DNA from: Actinoplanes sp. NBRC 103695
GTDB lineage: Bacteria; Actinomycetota; Actinomycetes; Mycobacteriales; Micromonosporaceae
DNA length: 64,000 nt
NCBI RefSeq assembly: GCF_030269485.1
Contig: NZ_BSTL01000023.1
Coordinates: forward strand, 62,001 to 126,000
Direction of reading: 5' to 3'
Each line of letters opens with the position of its first letter. Positions within the stretch are counted from its first letter, which is position 1. Of this stretch, positions 49,304 to 58,350 are shown piece by piece. The position numbers and the translations under genes were made by a program. Under the pieces are notes generated by a model that ran no database searches, was not told the origin of the DNA, and was given only the letters and a program-made list of their open reading frames with translations.

Positions 49304-50077
49304 GTGGGCGAGTTCGTGACCCTGCAGACGGCGGACGGGATCGGCACGATCCGGCTGGACCGGCCGCCGATGAACGCGCTGAACACCCAGGTCCAGGAGG
49401 AGTTGCGCGCCGCGGCGCAGCAGGCCGCGACGGATCCGGAGGTCCGCGCGGTGGTCGTCTGGGGCGGCGAGAAGGTCTTCGCGGCCGGCGCGGACATCAA
49501 CGAGTTCACGACCAAGACCTTTCAAGACATGACGGTACGGGCGTCCGCGCTGACCGGCGCCTTCAACACGGTGGCCGAGATCCCGAAGCCCACCGTCGCC
49601 GCGGTCACCGGGTACGCCCTGGGCGGCGGCTGCGAGCTGGCCCTCGCCTGTGACTGGCGGGTGGTGGCCGACGACGCCAAGCTGGGCCAGCCGGAGATCA
49701 GGCTGGGCATCATCCCCGGCGCCGGCGGCACCCAGCGGCTGGCCCGGCTGATCGGCCCGGCCAAGGCGAAGGACCTGATCTTCTCCGGCCGGATGGTGGA
49801 CGCCGAGGAGGCCCTGCGCATCGGGCTCGCCGACCGGGTGGCGCCCGCCGCCGAGGTCTACGCCACCGCGGTCGCGATGCTCCGGCCGTACGTGACGGGC
49901 CCGGCCCTCGCCCTGCGCGCCGCGAAGCTGGCCGTCGACGGCGGCCTGGACCGCGATCTCGCCTCCGGTCTGGCCTGGGAGAGTCAGCTGTTCGCCGCGC
50001 TCTTCGCCACCGAGGACCGGGTGGAGGGGACGACCGCGTTCGTGGAGAAGAGAAAACCCAAGTTCAGCGGACGGTAG
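49304..50077 (+). CDS. enoyl-CoA hydratase/isomerase family protein
   Basis: Hydrates trans-2-enoyl-CoA in beta-oxidation. The 257-residue crotonase-fold protein has the oxyanion motif FAAGADINEF and the second GYALGGGCELALACD, with the catalytic Glu region IPGAGGTQRLARLIG. Both glutamates expected of true hydratases are present (Glu in GGGCELAL; the second in LGQPEIRLG). GTG at 49304 is preferred because GAGGGAG lies six bases upstream; ATG at 49298 would sit right on that site. Confidence 0.9.
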   Translation: MGEFVTLQTADGIGTIRLDRPPMNALNTQVQEELRAAAQQAATDPEVRAVVVWGGEKVFAAGADINEFTTKTFQDMTVRASALTGAFNTVAEIPKPTVAAVTGYALGGGCELALACDWRVVADDAKLGQPEIRLGIIPGAGGTQRLARLIGPAKAKDLIFSGRMVDAEEALRIGLADRVAPAAEVYATAVAMLRPYVTGPALALRAAKLAVDGGLDRDLASGLAWESQLFAALFATEDRVEGTTAFVEKRKPKFSGR

Positions 50078-50117
50078 CTACTCGCATCGATGGATTGTTT
50101 GTTCTATCGTTCGGCCC

Positions 50118-50684
50118 GTGACGGAACCGGTCCCGAGCGCGACGTCGCCACGACGCACCGTGCGGGTGGCCGTCGCTCTCGTGGCCGGGCAGGCGGCGCT
50201 GTGCGCGGTGATCGGCTATGTCACGTTCGGGCCCGGCCCGGCAGGTGGGACGGCCGATCGGGCGGGCGAGGCGAGGGCGCCGGCGGTGATGCCGACCGCG
50301 AGCATCGGACTGCCCGCCGCGCCGATGCCGGCCGTACCGGAGCCTTCACCCTCTCGGCAGACGCCGCGCCCGAAATCGCACGGCCGGGCCGCCGACGACG
50401 TGAAGGCCGAGCCGGAGACGAAGCGGACCACGCGACACGCCGACGACCGGCCCGAGACGATCAGCGCTCCGGACGACGGCGGCGATCCCGCGCCCGAGCC
50501 GCCCAAGCCGCAGCCGACCGAGGATGCCGGCGACCCGCAGGCCACGCCGGGCGGCGAACTCACCGGTCCGGTCAAGGTCGGCGACGAGTGCGAGACCGAG
50601 GGCGATCGAGGTCGTACGGCGGCCGGTGACGTGGTCAAGTGCCTCGCGAACGATGCCGGCGACCTGCGCTGGCAACCCGCTTGA
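50118..50684 (+). CDS. membrane-anchored or secreted protein with disordered middle
   Basis: A 188-residue protein. A hydrophobic segment (VRVAVALVAGQAALCAVIGY, residues 16-35) anchors or secretes it; a long Pro/Ala/charged disordered stretch follows, then a small C-terminal unit GDECETEGDRGRTAAGDVVK with two cysteines that could form a disulfide (CETEG...VKCLAN) and a terminal RWQPA. I do not recognise a family. The Hsp70-like gene starts 27 bp downstream in the same direction. Confidence 0.65.
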   Translation: MTEPVPSATSPRRTVRVAVALVAGQAALCAVIGYVTFGPGPAGGTADRAGEARAPAVMPTASIGLPAAPMPAVPEPSPSRQTPRPKSHGRAADDVKAEPETKRTTRHADDRPETISAPDDGGDPAPEPPKPQPTEDAGDPQATPGGELTGPVKVGDECETEGDRGRTAAGDVVKCLANDAGDLRWQPA

Positions 50685-50711
50685 TCACGCCAACCCCCTA
50701 GAATCCCCCTC

Positions 50712-52331
50712 ATGTCCATCGACCAGGGTCGGCAGCGCCATGCCCTCGGGGTGGACTTCGGCACGTCCAACACCGTGGCGGTGGCGCAATGGGCCGACGG
50801 GCGCGCCCGGCCGCTGCTGATCGACGGGTCGCCGCTGCTGCCCTCGGCCGTGTTCGCCGAGGCGGACGGGCCGCTCGCGGTGGGACGGGACGCGGTGTAC
50901 AGCGCCCGGATCGACCCGTCGCGCTTCGAGCCCAACCCGAAACGGCGGATCGACGAGGACCGGGTGCTGCTCGGCGATCGTGAGGTGCGGACCGTCGAGA
51001 TGATCGCCGCGGTGCTCTCCCGGGTCGCCGAGGAGTGGCGGAACGCGGCCGGTCAGGTGCCGCCCGCGGTCACGCTGACCTGCCCGGCCGCCTGGGGCGC
51101 CACCCGGCGCACGCTGCTGGCCGAGGCCGCCACGATGGCCGGGCTGGCCGACGCGCGGCTGGTCGCCGAGCCGGTGGCGGCGGCCACCTACTTCGCCGGG
51201 GTGCTGGGGCGCGACGTGCCGATCGGGTCGGTCGTGGTGGTGCACGACTTCGGCGCGGGCACGTTCGACGCGAGCGTCGTCGCGCGTACCGCCGACGGGT
51301 TTGAGGTTTTGGCGGTGGACGGCCGGGACGATGTCGGCGGGCTGGACATCGACGCCGCGCTGATCGAGCATCTGGCCGCGGGGGACGAGCGCTGGCGGCC
51401 GCTGCTGACGCCGGAGACGCTGACCGAGCGGCGGGCCCAGCGCCAGCTCTGGGACGACGTGCGGATCGCCAAGGAGCGGCTGTCCCGCGCCCAGGCCGCC
51501 GACCTGGTGGTGCCGCTGCTCAACCACGAGGTGCACATCACCCGGGACGAGCTGGAGAAACTGGCCCGGCCGCTGCTCGACCAGACGGTCCGGGTGACCA
51601 AGGACCTGATCGACTGGGCGCGGCTGCCGGAGGGGCAGCTGGCCGGGGTGTTCCTGGTCGGCGGGGCGAGCCGGATCCCGCTGGTGGCGACGCTGCTGCA
51701 CCGGGCTCTCGGTGTGGCGCCGGTGGCGATCGAGCAGCCCGAGCTCGTGGTGGCCGAGGGCAGCCTGCTGGCCGACGAGGCGCTGCTGGCCAGCGCGCCG
51801 GCCGCGCCCGGGCCGACCGCCGAGATGCCGCGGTTCCGGAAGGGGTCGGCGCCGGAGGTCGTGCCGGACACGTTCGACTACAGCGCGTACGACTTCGGGC
51901 CGGCGGGCGAGGAACAGAACCGGGAGCTGCGGCCGGCGGTCGACCCGTGGGCGGACGCGCCGCCGATGCCGTGGATCCCGGACCCGAGCGCGACGGTGAT
52001 CAAGGGCCAGTTCGGTCAGATGACGCCGCCGCCGATCCAGCAGACGAGGCCTTTTCCGGAGACGACGCCCAGGCCGCCGACCCGAGCCGTCGCCCGCCCG
52101 CAGCAGCCGCGCCCGCCGCAGCAGAATCCCCCGCAGCAGAAACCCCCGCAGCGGAAGCGCCGCGGTCGTGGGTTCGTGCGGTTCCTGCAGGTCGTGCTGA
52201 GCATCGTCATGCTGGTCAGCACGCCACTGCTGGCCATGGCGCTGGCGTACGGCTACGGCAACGGCGAGCCCTTCATCGAGGACGTCGAGCATGTCTTCGC
52301 CGACATCGCCAACCTGGTCGGTCTCACCTAA
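50712..52331 (+). CDS. membrane-anchored Hsp70-like ATPase without substrate domain
   Basis: A 539-residue protein. Residues 10-360 are an Hsp70/actin-type ATPase: VDFGTSNTVAVAQW (phosphate 1), VHDFGAGTFDASVV (phosphate 2) and FLVGGASRIPLVATLL (adenosine). The usual beta-sandwich substrate domain is replaced by a disordered linker rich in Pro and Gln (about 390-480) and a C-terminal hydrophobic helix (FLQVVLSIVMLVSTPLLAMA) that should fix it to the membrane with the ATPase inside. Such actinobacterial Hsp70-like proteins have no known clients. The catalytic GIDLGT Ile is Val, which is common. Confidence 0.85.
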   Translation: MSIDQGRQRHALGVDFGTSNTVAVAQWADGRARPLLIDGSPLLPSAVFAEADGPLAVGRDAVYSARIDPSRFEPNPKRRIDEDRVLLGDREVRTVEMIAAVLSRVAEEWRNAAGQVPPAVTLTCPAAWGATRRTLLAEAATMAGLADARLVAEPVAAATYFAGVLGRDVPIGSVVVVHDFGAGTFDASVVARTADGFEVLAVDGRDDVGGLDIDAALIEHLAAGDERWRPLLTPETLTERRAQRQLWDDVRIAKERLSRAQAADLVVPLLNHEVHITRDELEKLARPLLDQTVRVTKDLIDWARLPEGQLAGVFLVGGASRIPLVATLLHRALGVAPVAIEQPELVVAEGSLLADEALLASAPAAPGPTAEMPRFRKGSAPEVVPDTFDYSAYDFGPAGEEQNRELRPAVDPWADAPPMPWIPDPSATVIKGQFGQMTPPPIQQTRPFPETTPRPPTRAVARPQQPRPPQQNPPQQKPPQRKRRGRGFVRFLQVVLSIVMLVSTPLLAMALAYGYGNGEPFIEDVEHVFADIANLVGLT

Positions 52332-52369
52332 GGTGAACGGGATTCACAACTGACAGCTGGGAGTGCGGC

Positions 52370-53980
52370 ATGGCGGAGACGATCGAGGGGCACGGCGGCG
52401 AACTCGCGCTGGCGATGTTGCGGGCGTACGGGGTCACGGAGATGTTCACGCTCTCCGGCGGGCACGTCTTCCCGCTGTACGACGCCGCGCACAAGGCCGG
52501 TTTCCCGATCTACGACGTGCGCCACGAGCAGTCCGCGGTGTTCGCCGCCGAGGCCGTGGCCAAGCTGCAGCGCCGGCCGGGCCTGGCCGTGCTCACCGCC
52601 GGACCCGGTGTCACGAACGGCATCTCCGGCCTGACCAGCGCCTTCTTCAACGCCTCCCCGGTGCTGGTGATGGGTGGCCGGGCGCCCGCCTTCCGCTGGG
52701 GCTCGGGCAGCCTGCAGGAGATCGACCACCTCCCGCTGGTCACCCCGGTCACCAAGTACGCCGCCACGGCGACCGACACCGCCTCGATCCCGGGTGAGGT
52801 GTCCGCCGCCCTGACCGCCGCGCTCACCCCGCACCGCGGTCCGGCCTTCCTCGACGTACCCCTCGAAGTGCTCTTCTCCTCCGGTGACGCCCCGGCCGCG
52901 GTGGCCAACCCGATCGCCCCGCTCGAGGCCGACCCCGAGGACGTGGCCCGGGCCGCCACCCTGATCGCCGCCGCCGAGCGCCCGGTGATCATCGCCGGTT
53001 CGGACGTGTGGGCCGGTGGCGCGGTCGACGCCCTGCGCGCGGCGGCCGAGGCCCTGCAGGTGCCGGTCTTCACCAACGGCATGGGCCGCGGCGCGCTGCC
53101 GCCCGGGCACCCGCTGACCTTCGCGAAGGCCCGCCGCCCCGCGCTGAGCGAGGCCGACGTGGTGGTCGTGATCGGCACCCCGCTGGACTTCCGGCTCGGC
53201 TTCGGCGAGTTCGACGCCCAGGTCGTGCACATCGTGGACGCGCCTTCGCAGCGCGCCTCGCACGTGGCGGCCGCGGTGTCGCCGGCCGGCGACCTGGTCC
53301 AGATCCTCACGGCTCTCGCTCAGAAGAACAGCGACCACACCGCCTGGATCGAGGGACTGCGCGCGGCCGAGGACGCCGGCAAGGCCCGCGACGCCGAGGC
53401 GATGGGTGCGGAGACAGACCCGATCAAACCCGCCCGGGTGTACGGCGAACTGCGCAAGGTGCTGGCCCCGGACGCCGTGACCATCGGCGACGGTGGCGAT
53501 TTCGTCTCGTACGCCGGTCGTTATCTCGAGCCCGCGCGCCCCGGCACCTGGCTGGACCCCGGCCCGTACGGCTGCCTCGGCACCGGCATGGGTTACGCGA
53601 TGGGCGCCCGGGTCACCTACCCCGACCGGCAGATCTGCGTGCTGATGGGCGACGGCGCGGCCGGGTTCTCGCTGATGGACGTGGAGTCCCTGGTCCGGCA
53701 GCAGCTGCCGGTGGTGATCGTGGTCGGCAACAACGGCATCTGGGGTCTGGAGAAACACCCCATGCAGGCGATGTACGGCTACGACGTGGCCGCCGACCTG
53801 CAGCCGGGCCTGCGCTACGACGACGTGGTCCGCGCGCTGGGCGGCGCCGGCGAGACCGTGGAGAAGCCGGGCGAGATCGGCGCGGCGCTGGACCGCGCCT
53901 TCGCGGCGAACGTGCCGTACCTGGTCAACGTGCTGACCGACCCGACCGACGCCTACCCCCGGTCGTCCAACCTGGCCTGA
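52370..53980 (+). CDS. ilvG: ThDP-dependent enzyme, IlvG-like acetolactate synthase homologue
   Basis: A 536-residue protein with the catalytic Glu in VRHEQSAVFAAEA, the central FAD/structural domain, and the ThDP motif GDGAAGFSLMDVESL...NNGIWGLEK. Its sequence tracks mycobacterial IlvG (Rv1820) along its length, including FTLSGGH, RAPALRWG-like RAPAFRWG, and the C-terminal NVLTDPTDAYPRSSNLA. Mycobacterial IlvG is a weak acetolactate synthase; a role in 2-hydroxyacyl-CoA or oxalyl-CoA chemistry is an alternative. No small regulatory subunit (ilvN) is next to it. ATG at 52370 is clear. Confidence 0.88.
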   Translation: MAETIEGHGGELALAMLRAYGVTEMFTLSGGHVFPLYDAAHKAGFPIYDVRHEQSAVFAAEAVAKLQRRPGLAVLTAGPGVTNGISGLTSAFFNASPVLVMGGRAPAFRWGSGSLQEIDHLPLVTPVTKYAATATDTASIPGEVSAALTAALTPHRGPAFLDVPLEVLFSSGDAPAAVANPIAPLEADPEDVARAATLIAAAERPVIIAGSDVWAGGAVDALRAAAEALQVPVFTNGMGRGALPPGHPLTFAKARRPALSEADVVVVIGTPLDFRLGFGEFDAQVVHIVDAPSQRASHVAAAVSPAGDLVQILTALAQKNSDHTAWIEGLRAAEDAGKARDAEAMGAETDPIKPARVYGELRKVLAPDAVTIGDGGDFVSYAGRYLEPARPGTWLDPGPYGCLGTGMGYAMGARVTYPDRQICVLMGDGAAGFSLMDVESLVRQQLPVVIVVGNNGIWGLEKHPMQAMYGYDVAADLQPGLRYDDVVRALGGAGETVEKPGEIGAALDRAFAANVPYLVNVLTDPTDAYPRSSNLA

Positions 53981-53988
53981 TCCAACCC

Positions 53989-54399
53989 CTAAGCCTTGGG
54001 GCCCTGCTCCTCGCCGTTGCGGTGCTCCTCAGGCTCGCGGTCCCGCTGCTCCCTGTCGCTGTCCCGCTGCTCCCTCTCGCGGTCGCGCAGCTCCTGTTCC
54101 CACTGGGCCAGGAGCTCGCGGTCGCGCCGGGCCTGCTCGGAGTCCATCGAGCGCAGGAAGTCGGGGTCGTCGTCCGGGGAGGACGGCGGCGCGGGCCGGC
54201 GCGGACCCCCGCCCTGTGCGGCGGCCGGTCGTCCCCAGGCGAAGTAGGCCAGCGGCCCCAGCAGCGGCACGAGGAGCAGGATCAGCACCCAGAGGGCGCG
54301 CGGCAGGTTGCGCACACGATCGGCCGCGAGGCAGCTGATCAACCCCAGCACGAGGAGCACGAGCTGCACGGCGGCGAGGAAGACGAACAACCGGACCAT
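53989..54399 (-). CDS. PLDc_N-domain membrane protein
   Basis: A 136-residue protein. Two hydrophobic helices at the N-terminus (MVRLFVFLAAVQLVLLVLGL and RALWVLILLLVPLLGPLAYF) ending in FAWGR are the PLD-nuclease N-terminal domain often found alone in actinobacteria. A charged cytosolic tail of about 70 residues is rich in Arg, Glu and Gln (REREQRDSDREQRD). Function unknown. It is convergent with ilvG, with 8 bp between the stops. Confidence 0.8.
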   Translation of the reverse strand: MVRLFVFLAAVQLVLLVLGLISCLAADRVRNLPRALWVLILLLVPLLGPLAYFAWGRPAAAQGGGPRRPAPPSSPDDDPDFLRSMDSEQARRDRELLAQWEQELRDREREQRDSDREQRDREPEEHRNGEEQGPKA

Positions 54400-54437
54400 C
54401 CCGTAATGATGCCGCGCCAACCTGGGAACGGCATGGG

Positions 54438-54734
54438 TCAGAGGGTGACAACCAGTCCACCGATGAGAGCGAGTGCCGCCGCGACGAGCGCGCAGGCCAC
54501 CACGCTGCGCCGGCCGGGGAGCGGCGGGTTGCGCCGCAGAGCACGACCCCGGCGGTACGCGAGCCCGACCAGAGCCGCGAACCCGATCATCGCCCCGCTC
54601 GCCGCCAGCAGCTCCAGCGGTCCGGGGTCGGCGAAGGCCGGGCGCAACGCGAGCAGTCCCGCCGCGGTGCCGGTGAGCGCGGTCCGCCGCCAAGCCAACC
54701 GGGTCCGCACCGCCGAGGCGCTCGCGTCGATCAC
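54438..54734 (-). CDS. DUF202 membrane protein, short
   Basis: A 98-residue protein with AVRTRLAWRRTALTGTAAGL, typical of the DUF202 family, and three hydrophobic helices. GTG at 54734 overlaps the stop of the longer DUF202 gene as GTGA, so the two are co-translated and may form a heteromer. Function unknown. Confidence 0.8.
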   Translation of the reverse strand: MIDASASAVRTRLAWRRTALTGTAAGLLALRPAFADPGPLELLAASGAMIGFAALVGLAYRRGRALRRNPPLPGRRSVVACALVAAALALIGGLVVTL

Positions 54735-55117
54735 CTGACCACCCGGATCAACACGGTGATGGTCAGCAGCACCGCGCCCAGCGCCACCACGATGGCCAGG
54801 ATCGCCGGGAACCGGGATCGGGGCAGGTCTTCCTTGAGCCGCATGGCACGTTCGGTCCGCGCCCAGTGGTCGACCGCACGCAGGGCGACCAGCCCGCCGA
54901 GCACCAGGAGCAGGATCGCGATGCCCTCGCGCAGGTGGGCGATGGGCAGCGGCGGCAGGAACTGCGCGCAGGCCAGGCCGCCGGCGATCAGCGCCAGACC
55001 GGTGCGGATCCAGGCCAGGAAGGTCCGCTCGTTGGCCAGCGAGTAGCGGTAGTCGGGTGGCTCGCCGACCACTTCCGTCCGTTCCGGGTCGAACCACTGC
55101 CGCGCTCTCTGGATCAC
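54731..55117 (-). CDS. YidH-type DUF202 membrane protein
   Basis: A 128-residue protein with the family signature YRYSLANERTFLAWIRTGLA, followed by three membrane helices and a short loop of charged residues (RTERAMRLKEDLPRSR). The adjacent small DUF202 gene overlaps by four bases, as in the yidG/yidH pair of enterobacteria. Function unknown. GTG at 55117 is chosen because the signature then sits about 25 residues from the start; the frame is open 22 codons further upstream. Confidence 0.85.
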   Translation of the reverse strand: MIQRARQWFDPERTEVVGEPPDYRYSLANERTFLAWIRTGLALIAGGLACAQFLPPLPIAHLREGIAILLLVLGGLVALRAVDHWARTERAMRLKEDLPRSRFPAILAIVVALGAVLLTITVLIRVVR

Positions 55118-55279
55118 GTGCCGATTATCGACCTCACAGGTGAATAAGACTCCCTCCGGATGGATCGATGCGATGGCACACACCTACGGGCGGACGGGAT
55201 GATCGTCGTGATAGAGCATGAGGTGCGAGTTCGACCGGACGGGTGAGGTGTGTCACTCTCGGTCATCGTCTTGCAAAAG

Positions 55280-55294
55280 CTACTGGCGGGTAAC
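55280..55294 (+). promoter_or_regulatory. possible fatty-acid regulon operator upstream of etfB
   Basis: CTACTGGCGGGTAAC lies 46 bases before etfB and contains near-inverted ends (CTAC/GTAA). Words of this kind are frequent before fatty-acid oxidation genes in actinomycetes from memory; not verified. The rest of 55118-55339 shows no gene. Confidence 0.3.
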
Positions 55295-55339
55295 CTTGCC
55301 GTGCCGGCTGCGTCAATACAGGAGGGTCGTCGAAGCGCG

Positions 55340-56116
55340 ATGAACATCGTCGTACTGGTCAAGCAGGTGCCCGACTCCGGCGCCGAACGTTCGCTGAGCA
55401 CGGCGGACAACACGGTCGAGCGCGGCTCCGGAAACATCATCAACGAGATGGACGAGTACGCCATCGAGGAGGCGCTCAAGATCAAGGAGGCGCACGGCGG
55501 CGAGGTGACCATCCTGACCATGGGTCCGGATTCCGCCGCCGAGTCCATCCGCAAGGCGCTATCCATGGGCCCGGACAAGGCGGTGCACGTCCAGGACGCC
55601 GCGCTGCACGGCTCCTGCGCCGTCGCCACGTCCAAGGTGCTCGCCGCCGCCCTCGGCACACTCTCCGCCGACCTGATCATCTGCGGCGCCGAGTCCACCG
55701 ACGGCCGCGTCCAGGTCATGCCGCACATGCTCGCCGAGCGCCTCGGCGTGGCCGCGCTGACCGGCGCCCGCAAGCTCACCGTTGACGGTGACACGCTCAC
55801 CGCCGAACGGCAGACCGACGAGGGCTACGAGGTCGTCTCCGCGGCCACCCCAGCCGTCGTCAGCGTCTGGGACACCATCAACGAGCCGCGTTACCCGTCC
55901 TTCAAGGGCATCATGGCCGCGAAGAAGAAGCCGGTGCAGGCGCTGTCGCTAGCCGACCTGGGCGTCTCCGCCGACGAGGTCGGCTTCGCCGGGGCGACCT
56001 CCGAGGTGGTCTCGTCCGCCAAGCGCCCGCCGCGGTCCGCGGGCACCAGGGTCACCGACGAGGGTACGGGCGGCCAGCAGCTGGTCGAGTACCTCGCGTC
56101 CGAGAAGTTCGTCTGA
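55340..56116 (+). CDS. etfB: electron transfer flavoprotein beta subunit
   Basis: Accepts electrons from acyl-CoA dehydrogenases and passes them on, as a heterodimer with EtfA. The 258-residue protein starts MNIVVLVKQVPDSGAERSLS and has INEMDEYAIEEALKIKE and the AMP/flavin-contact segment ICGAESTDGRVQVMPHMLAE. The etfA gene follows after 21 bp. AGGAGG lies about 13 bases upstream of ATG 55340. Confidence 0.96.
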   Translation: MNIVVLVKQVPDSGAERSLSTADNTVERGSGNIINEMDEYAIEEALKIKEAHGGEVTILTMGPDSAAESIRKALSMGPDKAVHVQDAALHGSCAVATSKVLAAALGTLSADLIICGAESTDGRVQVMPHMLAERLGVAALTGARKLTVDGDTLTAERQTDEGYEVVSAATPAVVSVWDTINEPRYPSFKGIMAAKKKPVQALSLADLGVSADEVGFAGATSEVVSSAKRPPRSAGTRVTDEGTGGQQLVEYLASEKFV

Positions 56117-56137
56117 GCGGGTAGGGGGATAACCGAC

Positions 56138-57097
56138 ATGGCTGAGGTTCTGGTCGTCGTCGAGGCCACGCAGGCTTCCGGCGTCAAGAAGGTCACACTC
56201 GAGATGCTGACGATCGCCCGATCGCTGGGCGAGGTGTCGGCCGTGGTGTTCGGCGGCGACGGAGCGGCTGCCTCCTTCGCGGAGAAACTGGGCGAGTACG
56301 GCGCCTCGAAGATCTACGCCGCCGAGGGCGAGGACATCGACGGCTACCTGGTGGCCCCCAAGGCCACCGTACTCGCCGACCTGGTCAAGCGGGTCCAGCC
56401 CGCCGCCGTCCTGCTCGGCTCCACGCAGGAGGGCAAGGAGATCGCCGGCCGGCTCGCGGTCAAGCTGGACAACGGCCTGCTCACCGACGCGGTCGAGCTC
56501 GCCGCCGACGGCACCGCGACCCAGGTGGTCTTCGCCGGCTCCACCATCGTGCAGGCCAAGGTCAGCAAGGGCCTGCCGATCGTCACCATCCGGCCGAACT
56601 CGGTGACCCCCGCGGTGTCCGCCGCGTCGCCGCAGGTCGAGCAGCTGACCGTCGAGCTGGGCGAGAAGGACAAGCTGACCAAGGTCGTCGAGCGGGTCGC
56701 CGAGCAGAAGGGCTCACGCCCCGAGCTCAGCGAGGCCTCCATCGTGGTCTCCGGCGGCCGCGGCGTCGGCAACGCGGACAACTTCAAGCTGGTCGAGGAG
56801 ATGGCCGACCTGCTCGGCGGCGCGGTCGGTGCCTCCCGCGCGGCCGTCGACTCCGGCTACTACCCGCACCAGTTCCAGGTCGGCCAGACCGGCAAGACGG
56901 TGTCCCCGCAGCTCTACGTCGCCCTGGGCATCTCCGGCGCGATCCAGCACCGGGCCGGCATGCAGACCTCGAAGACGATCGTCGCGGTCAACAAGGACCC
57001 GGAGGCGCCGATCTTCGAACTCGCCGACTTCGGCGTGGTGGGCGACCTCTTCAAGGTGATCCCGCAGGCCGACGAGGAGATCCGCAAGCGCAAGTGA
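56138..57097 (+). CDS. etfA: electron transfer flavoprotein alpha subunit
   Basis: Carries the FAD of the ETF dimer. The 319-residue protein has an N-terminal domain and the C-terminal flavin-binding core (IVVSGGRGVGNADNFKLVEE, then GQTGKTVSPQLYVALGISGA and IFELADFGVVGDLFKVIPQ). It is followed by a bidirectional terminator at 57113-57140. The order etfB-etfA-iscS-mnmA is shared with mycobacteria. Confidence 0.96.
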   Translation: MAEVLVVVEATQASGVKKVTLEMLTIARSLGEVSAVVFGGDGAAASFAEKLGEYGASKIYAAEGEDIDGYLVAPKATVLADLVKRVQPAAVLLGSTQEGKEIAGRLAVKLDNGLLTDAVELAADGTATQVVFAGSTIVQAKVSKGLPIVTIRPNSVTPAVSAASPQVEQLTVELGEKDKLTKVVERVAEQKGSRPELSEASIVVSGGRGVGNADNFKLVEEMADLLGGAVGASRAAVDSGYYPHQFQVGQTGKTVSPQLYVALGISGAIQHRAGMQTSKTIVAVNKDPEAPIFELADFGVVGDLFKVIPQADEEIRKRK

Positions 57098-57112
57098 CCA
57101 CGCTTCATCGAG

Positions 57113-57140
57113 ACGGCCCGGCACCCGCCGGGCCGTTTTT
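57113..57140. terminator. rho-independent terminator shared by etfA and iscS
   Basis: ACGGCCCGGC (57113-57122) and GCCGGGCCGT (57127-57136) form a perfect 10-bp stem with loop ACCC, followed by a run of five T. It ends directly before the stop of the convergent iscS gene, so it also works for the minus strand (A-rich on the other side). Confidence 0.85.
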
Positions 57141-58304
57141 CTATCGGCTCTTCCAGGCTGTGGCTCGGCGGGAGCGCTCCACGGCGCCGGGCAGGGCGGC
57201 TAGGAGGGCGTCGACATCGTCGGCGGTGGAGGTGTGGCCGAGGGTGAAACGCAGGGACGAGCGGGCCCGGTCGTCGTCGGCGCCCATCGCCAGCAGGACG
57301 TGGGAGGGCTGGGCCACGCCCGCCGAGCAGGCCGAGCCGGTGGAGCAGGAGATGCCCTTGGCGTCGAGCAGCAGCAGGAGGGCGTCGCCCTCGCAGCCGG
57401 GGAAGGAGAAGTGGGCGTTGCCCGCCAGGCGGTCGGCCGGGTCGCCGTTGAGGATCGCGTCCGGCAGCACCTCGTGGACCCGGGTCACCAGCTCGTCGCG
57501 GAGGGCGCTGATCCGGGTCGCGTACTCGCCCTGGGTCTTCACCGCGGTCTCCACCGCGACGGCGAAAGCGGCGACGCCGGCCGTGTCCAGCGTGCCGGAG
57601 CGCACGTCGCGCTCGTGGCCGCCGCCGTGCAGGAGCGGGGTGCAGGCGACGTCGCGGCCGAGCAGCAGCGCGCCGACCCCGATCGGGCCGCCCAGCTTGT
57701 GGCCGGTCAGGGTGAGCGCCGACGCGCCGGACGCCGCGAAGTCGACCGGCACCTGGCCGACCGCCTGTACGGCGTCGGTGTGGAACGGGACGCCGGCCGC
57801 CGCGGCCGCCGCCGCGAGCGCGGTGATCGGCTGGATCGTGCCGACCTCGTTGTTCGCCCACTGCACGCTGACCACGGCCACGTCGTCGCCGAGCGCCTCG
57901 ATCAGCGTCGCCGGGTCCACCCGGCCGAACGCGTCCACCGGCAGCCAGGTGACCTCGGCGCCCTCGTGCGAGCCCAGCCAGTCGACGGCGTCCATCACGG
58001 CGTGGTGCTCGACCGCGGAGGCCACCACCCTGGTCCGGGACGGGTCGTCGGCGCGCCGGGCCCAGAACAGGCCCTTGGTCGCCAGGTTGTCGCTCTCGGT
58101 CCCGCCGCTGGTGAAGATGACCTCGGAAGGGCGGGCGCCGAGCACGTCGGCCACCCGCTCGCGGGACTCCTCGACCAGCCGGCGGGCGCCCCGGCCGGCG
58201 GCGTGCAGGGACGACGCATTGCCGACCTGCCGGGCCGCTGCGACGTACGCGTCGAGCGCCTCGGGAAGCATCGGTGTGGTCGCCGCGTGATCCAGGTAGG
58301 CCAT
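57141..58304 (-). CDS. iscS: cysteine desulfurase
   Basis: A PLP enzyme that strips sulfur from cysteine to form a persulfide. The 387-residue protein has YLDHAATTPMLPEALDAY, EHHAVMDAVDWL, the PLP lysine in LTGHKLGGP, and the mobile-loop catalytic Cys in SCSTGSACSAG. ATG at 58304 is chosen; a GTG two codons upstream is also possible. It supplies sulfur to MnmA (59961) for tRNA thiolation. In mycobacteria the two genes are close; here a sigma factor pair separates them. The gene points the other way to mnmA. Confidence 0.94.
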   Translation of the reverse strand: MAYLDHAATTPMLPEALDAYVAAARQVGNASSLHAAGRGARRLVEESRERVADVLGARPSEVIFTSGGTESDNLATKGLFWARRADDPSRTRVVASAVEHHAVMDAVDWLGSHEGAEVTWLPVDAFGRVDPATLIEALGDDVAVVSVQWANNEVGTIQPITALAAAAAAAGVPFHTDAVQAVGQVPVDFAASGASALTLTGHKLGGPIGVGALLLGRDVACTPLLHGGGHERDVRSGTLDTAGVAAFAVAVETAVKTQGEYATRISALRDELVTRVHEVLPDAILNGDPADRLAGNAHFSFPGCEGDALLLLLDAKGISCSTGSACSAGVAQPSHVLLAMGADDDRARSSLRFTLGHTSTADDVDALLAALPGAVERSRRATAWKSR

Positions 58305-58350
58305 CAACACGACAGCTTATGCCTACGCCCGGCGACCCCGCCCGCACGCG

